Shown here: one piece after another, positions 19,651 to 28,034 of the stretch
How positions within the stretch are numbered: the stretch's first letter is position 1
Layout: every line of letters begins with the position of its first letter
Source of the DNA: Candidatus Saccharimonadota bacterium
GTDB taxonomy: Bacteria > Patescibacteriota > Saccharimonadia > Saccharimonadales > Saccharimonadaceae
Length of the DNA stretch: 64,000 bases
Direction: 5' to 3'
Assembly: GCA_017460625.1 (NCBI GenBank)
Contig: JAFUAT010000013.1
Location: 1 to 64,000 of the forward strand
Translations under genes and position numbers: made by a program
The notes under the pieces: model-generated
The model's database searches: none
Seen by the model: the letters and a program-made list of their open reading frames with translations, nothing else
Told to the model about the DNA's origin: nothing

Positions 19651-21261
19651 ATGGCTAAAAAAATATATTATGAAACAGAAGCTAGAGAAAAAGTGCTTTC
19701 TGGTGCAAAACAATTATATGATGCAGTAAAAGTTACCTTTGGCCCTAAGGGACAGAATGTGATTATTGAAAAAGATTACGGTGCTCCTGTGATTACACAT
19801 GATGGCGTAACTGTGGCAGAAGCGGTGGATCTTCCGTCAGACAAGGACAGTATGGGCGAAGCAGTTGGTGCAAAATTGATTAAGACTGCGGCGCAAAAAC
19901 TAAATAAGGTTGCTGGTGATGGTACTACTACTGTGACGGTACTTACATATAATATATTATCTGAAGCAAACAAATTGATCGCTGCTGGAATGAACCCAAT
20001 GGAGCTTCGTCGGGGAATCGAGAAGGCTGGTGCCGACATTGTGAAAGAAATTGAGAATAATGCCGAAAAGATAGAAGGTAATTCAAAGAAAGTAGCGGAA
20101 GTAGCAACTGTCTCTGCTGGTGATGCGCAGATTGGTGAATTAATTGCCGAAGTGATTTCTAAAATTGGTAAGGACGGCGTAGTTACTGTGGAAGCTGGGC
20201 AAGGCTTAGAGATGGAACAGGAAATTGTGGAAGGCTTTTCGTATGATAAGGGCTATGCGTCTGCATTCTTTGTAACAGATGTAAACAGACAGGAAGCAGT
20301 ATTTGATAAGCCTTTGATATTAGTAACGGAAAATAAAATTTCTGCTGCAAATGATATTTTGCCTTTGCTAGAAAAATGTGCGCAGGCTGGCAAAAAAGAT
20401 TTAGTAATCATAGCTGAAGAAGTTGAAGGTGAAGCTTTGTCGCTTTTAGTTTTGAACAAACTAAAAGGCGTATTTAATTCATTAGTTTTGAAGGCTCCTT
20501 CTTTTGGTGATCGTAGAAAAGAAATTATGGAAGATATTGCTATTTTGACTGATGCAACAGTGGTTTCTAACAGTAAAGGTTTGAAGCTTGAGGAAGTAGG
20601 TTTGGAAGTGCTTGGGTCAGCAAATAAGGTTATTGCAACGAAAGATGAAACTACGATTATTAAGGGTGCTGGTGCACGTGTCGACGTTGAATCTAGGATT
20701 GAGCTAATTTCTAATTTGGCGGAAAAGGCGACTTCTGATTACGAGAGAGAAGAATACGAGAAACGGGCGGCCGCGCTATCTGGAAAAGTGGCAGTGATAA
20801 AAGTAGGAGGTGCTACGGAGACTGAAATTGACGAAAAGAAGTTCCGTGTGGACGATGCAGTAGCAGCAACAAAAGCAGCTCTTCAGGAGGGTATTGTAGC
20901 AGGTGGCGGCGTGACTTTGGTAAATGCTGCAACTCGGTTAGATGGCAGTGATAATGGTGTAAGAATTGTGAAAGAAGCATTAAAGGCTCCATTTATACAT
21001 ATTATGGAGAACGCTGGTCTTAATTCTCAAGCTTTGCTTTCCGATGTGGAGAAGGCAAAACCTGGATTTGGCATTAATGTGATGAGTCCAGAAAAAGGTT
21101 TAATTGATTTAAAGAAGGCTGGCGTAATTGACCCTGCTAAGGTGACTAAAGAAGCTGTAAAAAATGCAACTTCGATAGCGGCAACTGCTATTACAATGGG
21201 AGCTTTGATTTGTGAGATTCCGGAGGAAAAGCAGACTCCAGCAGCACCGGATATGTATTAA
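19651..21261 (+). CDS. groL: Chaperonin GroEL (Hsp60)
   Basis: 536 residues, near-normal length. ATP-site motifs are VTFGPKGQNV, the DGVTVAEAV stretch and GDGTTTVTVL. The apical domain carries the usual substrate- and GroES-binding helices, and GGGVTLVNA lies in the C-terminal equatorial part. The tail ends PAAPDMY instead of the GGM-rich tail of proteobacterial GroEL. AAAGGAG lies 8 bases upstream. It folds proteins in the cytosol together with GroES. Confidence 0.97.
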   Translation: MAKKIYYETEAREKVLSGAKQLYDAVKVTFGPKGQNVIIEKDYGAPVITHDGVTVAEAVDLPSDKDSMGEAVGAKLIKTAAQKLNKVAGDGTTTVTVLTYNILSEANKLIAAGMNPMELRRGIEKAGADIVKEIENNAEKIEGNSKKVAEVATVSAGDAQIGELIAEVISKIGKDGVVTVEAGQGLEMEQEIVEGFSYDKGYASAFFVTDVNRQEAVFDKPLILVTENKISAANDILPLLEKCAQAGKKDLVIIAEEVEGEALSLLVLNKLKGVFNSLVLKAPSFGDRRKEIMEDIAILTDATVVSNSKGLKLEEVGLEVLGSANKVIATKDETTIIKGAGARVDVESRIELISNLAEKATSDYEREEYEKRAAALSGKVAVIKVGGATETEIDEKKFRVDDAVAATKAALQEGIVAGGGVTLVNAATRLDGSDNGVRIVKEALKAPFIHIMENAGLNSQALLSDVEKAKPGFGINVMSPEKGLIDLKKAGVIDPAKVTKEAVKNATSIAATAITMGALICEIPEEKQTPAAPDMY

Positions 21262-21283
21262 TCTAAAAATATAAAGAAATTTG

Positions 21284-21329
21284 CTCTCTTTGCGCTTATG
21301 TTATAATGAATGTATGAGTGCAAAGAGAG
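21284..21329. promoter_or_regulatory. Perfect 10-bp inverted repeat around the promoter and start of the TetR-like gene
   Basis: CTCTCTTTGC (21284-21293) and GCAAAGAGAG (21320-21329) are exact inverted copies separated by 26 bases. Between them lie TATAAT (21302-21307) and, 6 bases further, ATG 21314, so the right arm is inside the first codons. This fits an autoregulatory operator of the encoded regulator. Confidence 0.6.
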
Positions 21330-21889
21330 TTTTTCTTGAAAAGAAATTTAGAGACTGTCGCTTTAGAAGATATGAAGATAGAATTATTGATGCGTATTTA
21401 GCGAACTATAATAAAGATTTAACTGCTATGAGCCTTGCTAAAAAAGCAAAAACGAGTCGGGCGACAGTTTATGTCCATCATCACGCAATTAGAGAGATTA
21501 TTCCAGACTATAGTAGATATATGTTGTATTGTTATGATCTTGAGATGAGAAAAAGAATTAGAAATAAAGATGTTTCTATGAAAAATGTGGTTTTTGATTT
21601 GTTGATTTTTATAATTAGAAACAAGAAGGTGTTCGGTATGTTTGTGAAATTTGAAAGTAGGGAACCGTTTGAACGATTTCTTGGTAGATTGAAGCCCAGG
21701 ATTATGGATTTTTGTAGGTTACCAGGCAAATCGGAAAAGTCATTTCGGATTTTATCTACGGAAATTGTTGAGATAATAACTGAGTGGGGTGAAAAGGGAT
21801 TCTCGGACAAGGAATTAGAACGAGTGCTTAGCGACATAATGTATTTGTTGAAGACGGCGCACGATAGGTTATTGCCGATAGATTATTAG
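21314..21889 (+). CDS. TetR-like transcriptional regulator
   Basis: 191 residues. The N-terminal ~60 residues form a helix-turn-helix of TetR type (LTAMSLAKKAKTSRATVYVHHHAI). The rest is helical without a recognisable ligand-binding signature. ATG 21314 is preferred over an upstream in-frame start because TATAAT lies exactly 6 bases before it, as in other genes of this window. The inverted repeat spanning its promoter suggests it represses itself. Its targets and effector are unknown; control of the adjacent groESL operon is less likely given the CIRCE element. Confidence 0.65.
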   Translation: MSAKRVFLEKKFRDCRFRRYEDRIIDAYLANYNKDLTAMSLAKKAKTSRATVYVHHHAIREIIPDYSRYMLYCYDLEMRKRIRNKDVSMKNVVFDLLIFIIRNKKVFGMFVKFESREPFERFLGRLKPRIMDFCRLPGKSEKSFRILSTEIVEIITEWGEKGFSDKELERVLSDIMYLLKTAHDRLLPIDY

Positions 21890-21916
21890 CCTTTTGGTTT
21901 TTGGTAGTATTTGCAC

Positions 21917-21950
21917 AAAAAACTGCGCAAAGGTGGAAGCGCAGTTTTTT
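21917..21950. terminator. Bidirectional intrinsic terminator
   Basis: AAAAAACTGCGC (21917-21928) and GCGCAGTTTTTT (21939-21950) form a 12-bp stem with a 10-base loop, bounded by A and T runs. It sits between the convergent TetR-like gene and the Pro/Ala-rich protein gene, so it serves both strands. Confidence 0.9.
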
Positions 21951-21963
21951 GAAAGAGGAATAC

Positions 21964-22479
21964 TTACATTTTGTCGATTGAATCAATGATGTAAAGAAGG
22001 GCTTCGCCACGTTCACGGTCATCTTTGATTTCGGAAGCAGCACGATAGGCTGGTTCGATTACGCTTGAATCGTGGTAATTACTAATAACATCCTTGTAGA
22101 TATCAAACTTTTGTTCGGCTGGAACATCTAGTTTGTCTAGGATTGGTGCTAGCTCACGGAGAGCAGCTTCTTTAACTTGGTCTATTTCTAGGTTTTTGCC
22201 TTCCATAAATGGGGCTTTTGGCTCTTCCTTTGGAAGCGAAATAGGTTTTACATCTTCCTTTGGTGCAGAAACCGGCTCTGCTGGTTCAACTGGTTTTGGC
22301 ATTGGCATTGGAGCTGGTGCTGGAGCGGCTGGAGCTGGGGCTGGAGTAGCTACAGGAAATGGTCCAACTGGCGCTGGAGCTGCTACTGGATCACTAAAAA
22401 GCGGATCGCTGTTAGTTGTTTTTGTGATGTCATCAATTGCTTTTTGTAGATCATTATCTACAGATGTATTTTGGTTCAT
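21964..22479 (-). CDS. Pro/Ala-rich small protein of unknown function
   Basis: 171 residues from the ATG at 22479, which has AGGTGG 8 bases upstream. Residues ~35-75 are a low-complexity stretch of Pro-Ala and Pro-Met pairs. The C-terminal ~75 residues are charged and probably helical (LAPILDKLDVPAEQKFDIYKDV). No signal peptide or membrane helix, so likely cytoplasmic. Its promoter carries TGTGCTATAAT (22511-22521, minus strand). Not recognised; the layout suggests a flexible linker joining a short N-terminal segment to a helical domain. Confidence 0.7.
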   Translation of the reverse strand: MNQNTSVDNDLQKAIDDITKTTNSDPLFSDPVAAPAPVGPFPVATPAPAPAAPAPAPMPMPKPVEPAEPVSAPKEDVKPISLPKEEPKAPFMEGKNLEIDQVKEAALRELAPILDKLDVPAEQKFDIYKDVISNYHDSSVIEPAYRAASEIKDDRERGEALLYIIDSIDKM

Positions 22480-22528
22480 ATTACCCACCTTTAATAAATT
22501 ACTTATGTATATTATAGCACAGATTTTT

Positions 22529-22993
22529 TTAAATGCGCAAGAAATTTACGATTTTATCCAAAAAATCTATTTTTACTTCTTTCATTGGGAGTCTAGCACC
22601 GAGTGCGTCGACTATTTCTTCGCCGCTACTTTCTGGAAAATAGACTTTTGCGCTGAGCCCAAAACGTTTTTTAGGAATCAGCACGGCGCTATAATGCGAT
22701 TCTTCACGCAAAATACCAAAAGCGCGATAGTCGGAAAAAGGATGATTGATTTTGCCTTCCTTGATTCCTTCAGAGTTTAGTAGGTATTTAATTTTACGAG
22801 GAGGACGAAGATTGAAAACTAGAACTGTGATGGCACTAACGATGATGAGCGCTAGAAATGTCCAACCTTGCAGCCAGATTGCTAAAGCACTAAGACCAAG
22901 AGTAATAATGGCTAAACCAAAATACCACCAGCCGTTATGGGATTTAATAATATACTCTTCTGCTTCCCAGGATATTTGTGATTTATTTACCAT
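22529..22993 (-). CDS. Two-helix membrane protein with a soluble C-terminal domain
   Basis: 154 residues. After a short cytoplasmic N terminus, two membrane helices (about 22-38 and 44-62) form a hairpin, followed by a ~90-residue soluble domain containing YLLNSEGIKEG and YSAVLIPKKRFG. The shape resembles PH-like YdbT/YcxB-type membrane proteins, but I do not recognise a family with confidence. TGTGTTATAAT (minus strand, -10 at 23000-23005) lies exactly 6 bases before ATG and just behind the tRNA-Ser gene, so the mRNA is probably leaderless. Confidence 0.7.
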   Translation of the reverse strand: MVNKSQISWEAEEYIIKSHNGWWYFGLAIITLGLSALAIWLQGWTFLALIIVSAITVLVFNLRPPRKIKYLLNSEGIKEGKINHPFSDYRAFGILREESHYSAVLIPKKRFGLSAKVYFPESSGEEIVDALGARLPMKEVKIDFLDKIVNFLRI

Positions 22994-23016
22994 AAGCTAA
23001 TTATAACACAAAAAAA

Positions 23017-23109
23017 TGGCGGAGGGAGGGAGATTCGAACTCCCGCTCCAGGTTGCCCCAGACTAACGATTTAGCAAACCGTCCCCTTCAGCCACTTGGG
23101 TATCCCTCC
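23017..23109 (-). tRNA. tRNA-Ser (anticodon GCU)
   Basis: Read on the minus strand, the 7-bp acceptor stem GGAGGGA pairs with TCCCTCC, followed by G and an encoded CCA. The anticodon loop TTGCTAA gives GCU, decoding AGC/AGU. A long variable arm (between ATCGTTAG and GGAGCGGG) and the TTCGAAT T-loop fit a class II serine tRNA of about 93 bases. No intron. Confidence 0.96.
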
Positions 23110-23155
23110 AGTACTATTATTGTATCATATTTTTTAAAAATGGTATAATGGAAAT

Positions 23156-24619
23156 ATGAAGCGATTTAGATGGCTGAAGATTTTGATTGCTTTCTTGATA
23201 CCGTTAGCTTTTACTATGGTTTCTACTAATTCGCTTGATAATGATGCTTGGTATGTGCTTTCAGAAGGGCGGGAAATAGTTGAAAACGGTTTGTACTTTG
23301 AAGATCAGTTGTCGATGCATGAAAGCTTGGCAGTAATAGTTCAGAACTATGGATATGCGGCGATTTTTTATTTAATTTATTCAGCTTTTGGACCGCTTGG
23401 AATTTATATTGGGATGCTTGTTCTAGAACTGGTATTGATGTTTTTAATTTATAAAGTCTGCATGCTTCTTAGTAATAAAAATGAAAATTTGTCGCTAATC
23501 CTGATGGTTTTAACTACCGTGTTTCTCGGGAATGGATATATAGTTACTAGGGCACAAGTTGTAAGTTATATATTGTTACTACTTGTAATTTATCTGATGG
23601 AATTACATATCCGAAAAGGAAAAGAAAAAGTTTTATGGTGGATCCCGCTCGTTTCGCTGGTTCAAATAAATTTACATGCGTCGCTTTGGCCAATGATTCC
23701 AGTAGTGATGGCAGTGTATGTGATCGATTCAATTAAACAGCCAAGATTACATTATAATGGGTATAAGGCTTTGCCTATTATAGTTACTGGCATTATTTCG
23801 GTATTAGTTGGTTTTATCAATCCGTATGGGCTACGAATGATAACATTTATTTTTACTAGCTATGGAGTGCCGGAAGCGAATGCTTATATAAACGAATTGA
23901 GTGCTTTTAGATTGAGTTCTCCTTATTATATTTTGCTATATACATCAGTCGTAATTGTACTTTTCTTGTATATTTTTGCGAAAAATAAAAATATACGACT
24001 GAGATATCTTTTGATGTTGTTTGGTTTTTTGGCGCTAGGGCTCAATACGGTGAAGGGAATGAGCCATTTAATCTTGGTGCTGTTTTTCCCGCTGGCTGAT
24101 GTATATAAGGATGTGAAAATTGGGAACAAAAAAAATAGAAGGATTTTTTGGATGGCGGGGAGTTGGTTGGGCATTTTGGCAGTTTTGTCGATAATTGTGG
24201 TGATTTTTGATAGATTTCCAAATATGAAGAATGGACCGAGAGACGAGATGATTACAGTAATGGATTTTTTGGATGAAGAAACAAAAGGGCAAGATAAAAA
24301 GTCGCTGAAAATCTATTCGAATTATAACGAAGGTGGATATGTGGAATTTCGCGGGTATAGGCCATATATGGATCCAAGAATGGAAGTATTTATAAAGGCG
24401 AATAATGGGAAGGAAGATATTTTTCAGGAATACTATCAATTGGAGAATGGACAGATAGAAGAAAATGAGTTTCTAGAAAAATATGATTTTGACTATATAT
24501 TAGGTTTTGAAGGGAGTGGTCTTTATGATATCCACAGCAAAGAATATGCTTTGATATACGAAGAAGATGGTGAGGGTGATTATGATGGGGTTAGGGTGTA
24601 CAAAAAAGCAAATGTGTGA
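23156..24619 (+). CDS. Polytopic membrane protein, putative GT-C glycosyltransferase
   Basis: 487 residues with about ten hydrophobic helices. An acidic first loop NSLDNDAWYVLSEGREIVENG follows helix 1, the position where GT-C enzymes carry a catalytic acidic motif. The C-terminal ~120 residues are soluble (IYSNYNEGGYVEFRGYRPYMDPR). This layout suggests transfer of a sugar or oligosaccharide from a polyprenyl donor on the outer membrane face. TATAAT at 23144-23149 lies 6 bases before ATG with no ribosome site, so it is leaderless. It stands alone between the tRNA and the pilin-like gene; the acceptor could be the pilin, but that is speculation. Confidence 0.65.
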   Translation: MKRFRWLKILIAFLIPLAFTMVSTNSLDNDAWYVLSEGREIVENGLYFEDQLSMHESLAVIVQNYGYAAIFYLIYSAFGPLGIYIGMLVLELVLMFLIYKVCMLLSNKNENLSLILMVLTTVFLGNGYIVTRAQVVSYILLLLVIYLMELHIRKGKEKVLWWIPLVSLVQINLHASLWPMIPVVMAVYVIDSIKQPRLHYNGYKALPIIVTGIISVLVGFINPYGLRMITFIFTSYGVPEANAYINELSAFRLSSPYYILLYTSVVIVLFLYIFAKNKNIRLRYLLMLFGFLALGLNTVKGMSHLILVLFFPLADVYKDVKIGNKKNRRIFWMAGSWLGILAVLSIIVVIFDRFPNMKNGPRDEMITVMDFLDEETKGQDKKSLKIYSNYNEGGYVEFRGYRPYMDPRMEVFIKANNGKEDIFQEYYQLENGQIEENEFLEKYDFDYILGFEGSGLYDIHSKEYALIYEEDGEGDYDGVRVYKKANV

Positions 24620-24631
24620 TATAATTAAAGT

Positions 24632-25015
24632 ATGAAGAAGATTTTGAAACTGGTTTTACCTCTTATAATCTTTATGACACTTGTTGGCGTTACTGTTTTT
24701 AATGGGTTTGATGCTAATGCTATGACCCTTCGTGAAGGCGCAGAAGCCGCTAGATGTGATCAATGCCCAGAGAATTTATTCGGTGATAACGGTATTTTTA
24801 AGCAGATTACGAACGTCGTGCTATACATTGTAGGTGTAATCGCGGTTATTATGCTTATTATTGGCGGTATTAAATACGTTGTTTCTGGTGGTGACGCTAA
24901 AAAGGTTACCGATGCCAAGAACACTGTTCTTTATGCAATTATTGGTCTTATTATTTCGTTCTTAGCGTTTGCAATCGTAAACTTTGTAATTACTTCTTTG
25001 CCTGCTTCTTCTTAG
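24632..25015 (+). CDS. VirB2/TrbC-like pilin-type small membrane protein
   Basis: 127 residues: signal peptide (about 1-31, ending NANA), a short Cys-containing segment (RCDQCPE), then two membrane helices flanking the polar loop GGIKYVVSGGDAKKVTDAKNT. The helix-loop-helix arrangement is that of TrbC/VirB2 pilins, and the loop motif recurs in three other genes at 26412-27985. It starts at 24632 with TATAAT exactly 6 bases upstream; the 15 bases TATAATTAAAGTATG are identical to those before the PrgI-like gene. Likely a structural subunit or membrane ring component of the secretion/uptake apparatus. Confidence 0.78.
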   Translation: MKKILKLVLPLIIFMTLVGVTVFNGFDANAMTLREGAEAARCDQCPENLFGDNGIFKQITNVVLYIVGVIAVIMLIIGGIKYVVSGGDAKKVTDAKNTVLYAIIGLIISFLAFAIVNFVITSLPASS

Positions 25016-25701
25016 TTTGATGAGTAAGCTAATAAAGCTACAATGATGTTTTTGATGCCAGTAGATTGTAATTTACTAATGGCTGATAAAACGCTAGCGC
25101 CAGTGGTCCAGACATCGTCTATTAAGATATAGGTGGCGTCTTTTTCGGGAATGATTTTTGGATTGATTTCGTAGGCATTTGCGGCTTTTGATAAACGTTC
25201 TGAGCGGTTTGAACCAACCTGAACGGTATTTTTAGCACGGAGAAGGATTGGTTTTGTTTTTATATTTCGGATTCTTGAGAGACGTTTGGCTAGTAAAAGT
25301 GTATGATCGAATCCGCGGCTTCTAATGTGGTGAGTGGCGGTGGGGATTGGAACTAGAAACGCGTTCTTAGGTAAGTCTTTTGGAAGGACTTCGGATAACA
25401 ATTCTGCTAGAGGCTGTGAAAGGGCTCGAACGGAGTTGTATTTGTAGTCGTGAATGAGTTTTCCGATTAGGCCGTTACGATCTGATACTACGTAGATCGG
25501 TGGTAAATCGTGGCAATTTGGACATTTTGACTTTGTCTTTTTGGTTTTGCAATTTGGGCAATAGTCTATGTGGGTGGATAAAATGTATTTTTTACAATGC
25601 TCGCAAAGTGGCGTTCCTAAATGCTCGCAACCCCTGCAAGAATAGGGAAAAAGTAAATCAGAGAAACTTGGAAATGATGTATTTTTTACAATAAAAGGCA
25701 T
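25012..25701 (-). CDS. comFC: ComFC-like amidophosphoribosyltransferase-fold protein
   Basis: 229 residues from the ATG at 25701, with AAGGAAA upstream. N-terminal zinc-ribbon-like Cys pairs (CRGCEHL, CEHC, CPNC, CPNCHD), then a PRT-type I fold with the PRPP loop YILIDDVWTTGASVLSA near 200. ComFC is needed for natural transformation in many bacteria, acting on incoming single-stranded DNA in the cytoplasm. Its 3' end overlaps the convergent pilin-like gene by 4 bases. Its position beside pilin/T4SS-like genes supports a DNA-uptake role here. Confidence 0.88.
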   Translation of the reverse strand: MPFIVKNTSFPSFSDLLFPYSCRGCEHLGTPLCEHCKKYILSTHIDYCPNCKTKKTKSKCPNCHDLPPIYVVSDRNGLIGKLIHDYKYNSVRALSQPLAELLSEVLPKDLPKNAFLVPIPTATHHIRSRGFDHTLLLAKRLSRIRNIKTKPILLRAKNTVQVGSNRSERLSKAANAYEINPKIIPEKDATYILIDDVWTTGASVLSAISKLQSTGIKNIIVALLAYSSN

Positions 25702-25708
25702 AATTTCC

Positions 25709-25737
25709 TTGATTTTACTATAAAAGTGGTTTATAAT
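25709..25737 (+). promoter_or_regulatory. Promoter of the hsp20 gene
   Basis: TTGATT (25709-25714), 17 bases, TATAAT (25732-25737), then a ~20-base leader with GGAGG before ATG 25766. No CIRCE repeat is present, so control differs from groESL and dnaJ. Confidence 0.6.
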
Positions 25738-25765
25738 AAAGCATAACAATATAAGTGGAGGAAAT

Positions 25766-26269
25766 ATGGCTCGTACTACAAATAGTGATGATTTGTTAGA
25801 TGATGACCTAGCTGCGGCATTTTTGGGTGATGACGTAGCAGCTCCAGCTGCAGTAAAAGATGCAGCACAGGAGTTGGTTGAGCAGCCGTCTAATGAACCA
25901 GCGACCGAAGACGAGTGGGCAAGTGATACCGACGATTTTCCTGGGCAGCTAGCAGTAGATGTCTACGAAACCGCCGATAAATTAGTTGTAAAAGCAAGGA
26001 CTGCAGGTATTTCGAAATCCGACCTTGACGTAAGTATTGCTGACAATATTTTGACCATTTCTGGCGTACTTTCTGGTGGTGAAGATGAGCAGACCACTAG
26101 ATGGCATATTCAGGAATGTTACTGGGGTGAGTTTTCTAGGATGATTGCACTTCCAGTGCAGGTGCGTGAAGATGAAAACAGCGTGAAGGCAGAACTTAAG
26201 GACGGTGTTCTTACTATCACCTTTGACAAGGAAAAGGTTGAAGCGCCAAAAAGGATTGCTATTCAATAG
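25766..26269 (+). CDS. Hsp20/alpha-crystallin family small heat-shock protein
   Basis: 167 residues. An acidic, disordered N-terminal ~60 residues precede the alpha-crystallin domain (about 65-150), which contains LAVDVYETADKLVVKA, ISKSDLDVSIADNILTISG and the signature AELKDGVLTITFDK. The C-terminal RIAIQ resembles the I-x-I/V oligomer-linking motif. Such proteins hold unfolding proteins for refolding by DnaK or GroEL. A GGAGG site precedes the ATG. Confidence 0.9.
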   Translation: MARTTNSDDLLDDDLAAAFLGDDVAAPAAVKDAAQELVEQPSNEPATEDEWASDTDDFPGQLAVDVYETADKLVVKARTAGISKSDLDVSIADNILTISGVLSGGEDEQTTRWHIQECYWGEFSRMIALPVQVREDENSVKAELKDGVLTITFDKEKVEAPKRIAIQ

Positions 26270-26309
26270 AGAGTGGGCGAAAGCAAAAAGCTTTGAAAGG
26301 TTGTACGAG

Positions 26310-26335
26310 AAATCGGACTGGTGGGTCCGATTTTT
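26310..26335 (+). terminator. Intrinsic terminator of the hsp20 gene
   Basis: AAATCGGAC (26310-26318) pairs with GTCCGATTT (26325-26333) around a 6-base loop, followed by T residues. Confidence 0.8.
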
Positions 26336-26371
26336 GTCGTGAATCTATTTGGAATTGAGCTGGTGCGACAA

Positions 26372-26396
26372 AAAACCGGGCTTGATGCCCGGTTTT
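26372..26396. terminator. Bidirectional terminator between hsp20 and the pilin-like operon
   Basis: AAAACCGGGC (26372-26381) and GCCCGGTTTT (26387-26396) form a 10-bp GC-centred stem with a 5-base loop. It can end the minus-strand pilin-like transcripts and any read-through from hsp20. Confidence 0.88.
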
Positions 26397-26411
26397 AAAT
26401 ATAGATTATGA

Positions 26412-26726
26412 TTAAGCTGCTTTTAGAACATTTGAAATTATAAAGTTTGTAATAGCAAATGCTAGTACACAGATTACCATACCTACTACTCCATAAAGAA
26501 TAGTGTCTTTGGCTTTTTTGACTTTACCGGCATCGCCAGCGGACGACATGTAATTTACGCCACCAATAATAATGATGATAACACATACTACTGCAAGTAT
26601 ACCGATTACAGCGTTAATGATGTTGACGACAGCTCCTTGCAAATCTGTAGCCCCACCAACATTATTGATATTTGTGACGCCATTCATGCCGGAGTTAGCC
26701 CCTAGAAGCTTGAGTACATTTTCCAT
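26412..26726 (-). CDS. VirB2/TrbC-like small membrane protein
   Basis: 104 residues without an obvious signal peptide. Two long membrane helices flank the loop GGVNYMSSAGDAGKVKKAKDT, nearly the same loop as in the other pilin-like proteins of this window. The first ~30 residues are polar and Gly/Asn-rich. A weak ribosome site (GGAT) precedes ATG 26726. It is last of three such genes in a row; a role as pilus or channel subunit of the T4SS-like machine is inferred. Confidence 0.75.
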   Translation of the reverse strand: MENVLKLLGANSGMNGVTNINNVGGATDLQGAVVNIINAVIGILAVVCVIIIIIGGVNYMSSAGDAGKVKKAKDTILYGVVGMVICVLAFAITNFIISNVLKAA

Positions 26727-26802
26727 TATTAAATAATCCTTTTATTTAGTTAATATCATTTTATAACATTTTTTTTAAGTTTTCAAGAGTTTTATTTGGG
26801 TG

Positions 26803-27201
26803 TTATGCACTTTTTAGTATTCCGATGACAAAATTGGTGATTGCAAAGGCTAGAACGCAGACTATAGCGCCAATTACTGCGTAGAGGATGGTCTTTTTGG
26901 CTTTTTCTGCTTTGGTTGCATCTCCTGCTGATGTTATATAATTTACTCCGCCAACTATCATCATTATTGCGATTACTGCACCCAGGATTCCAATTGCCCC
27001 GTTGATGGCGTTTACGACGACATTCGCTGCTTCTTCGGTGGTGCTGCCGTCACAGCCATTGGCGTCTTTGATTTCTTGGGCTACGTTTTGTTTGCAGATA
27101 TCAGCGACAGCTGCGAAACTATTCGATGCTGGAATAAAAGATGCGCCAATGGCGGTTGCTACTAAGGCGACTGTAAGTATTAGGGATTTAATTGATTTCA
27201 T
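26803..27201 (-). CDS. VirB2/TrbC-like small membrane protein with signal peptide
   Basis: 132 residues: a signal peptide (about 1-30, ending SFAA), a Cys-containing extracytoplasmic segment (ICKQNVAQEIKDANGCDG), then two membrane helices around GGVNYITSAGDATKAEKAKKT. AGGAGA sits upstream of ATG 27201, which lies 14 bases inside the previous gene. Same paralogous family as 24632-25015; likely a processed pilin-like subunit. Confidence 0.78.
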   Translation of the reverse strand: MKSIKSLILTVALVATAIGASFIPASNSFAAVADICKQNVAQEIKDANGCDGSTTEEAANVVVNAINGAIGILGAVIAIMMIVGGVNYITSAGDATKAEKAKKTILYAVIGAIVCVLAFAITNFVIGILKSA

Positions 27202-27985
27202 AGTTCTCCTTATTTATATTAATTCCGATTGTAGTACTATCTAGCTTTGAGGTATTTGCTTCTCTGATAAGATTTGAAACAAACGCGGTGATGATTTCTA
27301 CGGCGGCAACAATTACTAGACCAATAAGGGCATAAAGGATGGAGTTTTTGGCTTTTTGGAGTTTGTTTGGGTCTCCAGCTGAAGTAATGTAAGTCCAGGC
27401 GCCAACTACAATGAAGGCGGCGGCGACTGCTCCGGCAACGCCGGCGATCCACTGGATAATATTAGTAATAATTGAATTTGCATCGCTGCTGACGCAGCCA
27501 CCTGCGAGTGGATCGCACTCTCCTAGATTTTGGCTACCAATTAGGGCGACGCGGATAGCGCCAAAAATGGTATATGCAGACATAGTGATAGCTAGACCGA
27601 TGAAAGCGCGGGTGAGAGTTTGTTTGCCTTGAGCAGCTTTAGTTGCATCGCCAGACGAGAACATATATAGAAAACCGCCGTAAATAATGAAGCCTACGAC
27701 CAGGTAAGAGGCGATGACGGTGGCGTCGGTTAGAACATTGGCGGCGATGGTAGCGGCGTTTGCTGCAAGTTTTGATTCGTCCATGGTATCAAAGTCGGTA
27801 TTGCAGTCCCAGGAAGTCAAACCAAGAAATTCTCTACAGCTACTGGAATTACTGTTATTGTTAAAAGCGTCTGGATCGTGACCACCAGCAGCAAAAATAG
27901 ATGTGGTTCCGAAAATACCAAATGTGCTTGAAGCTGCAGTAATAATGCCAAGATATACAATAAGTTTTTTGAAAAAATCTTTCAT
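27188..27985 (-). CDS. Double pilin-like membrane protein (two fused VirB2/TrbC-like units)
   Basis: 265 residues. After a signal-like helix (about 9-32) there are two helix-loop-helix units. The first loop reads YGGFLYMFSSGDATKAAQGKQT (near 105-125) and the second GAWTYITSAGDPNKLQKAKNS (near 200-220). The conserved S-x-GD-x2-K core occurs in both, so this is an internal duplication of the domain that the other paralogs carry once. A TTGGCA-N18-TATCAT promoter (27994-28023, minus strand) ends 8 bases before ATG 27985. It may set the stoichiometry of, or anchor, the pilin-like assembly. Confidence 0.75.
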   Translation of the reverse strand: MKDFFKKLIVYLGIITAASSTFGIFGTTSIFAAGGHDPDAFNNNSNSSSCREFLGLTSWDCNTDFDTMDESKLAANAATIAANVLTDATVIASYLVVGFIIYGGFLYMFSSGDATKAAQGKQTLTRAFIGLAITMSAYTIFGAIRVALIGSQNLGECDPLAGGCVSSDANSIITNIIQWIAGVAGAVAAAFIVVGAWTYITSAGDPNKLQKAKNSILYALIGLVIVAAVEIITAFVSNLIREANTSKLDSTTIGININKENYEIN

Positions 27986-28034
27986 ATATTTCTATGATAG
28001 CATAAAGATGCTAAAAATGCCAATAAAATAGGTT

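Noticed and set aside
19560-19700. Replication origin at the DnaA-box pair
   Set aside because: Only two boxes, no dnaA/dnaN, no AT-rich unwinding region, and genes keep the same direction on both sides.
21241-21283. Riboswitch or T-box in the groEL-TetR gap and other short gaps
   Set aside because: The gaps are too short and contain only promoter elements or simple inverted repeats.
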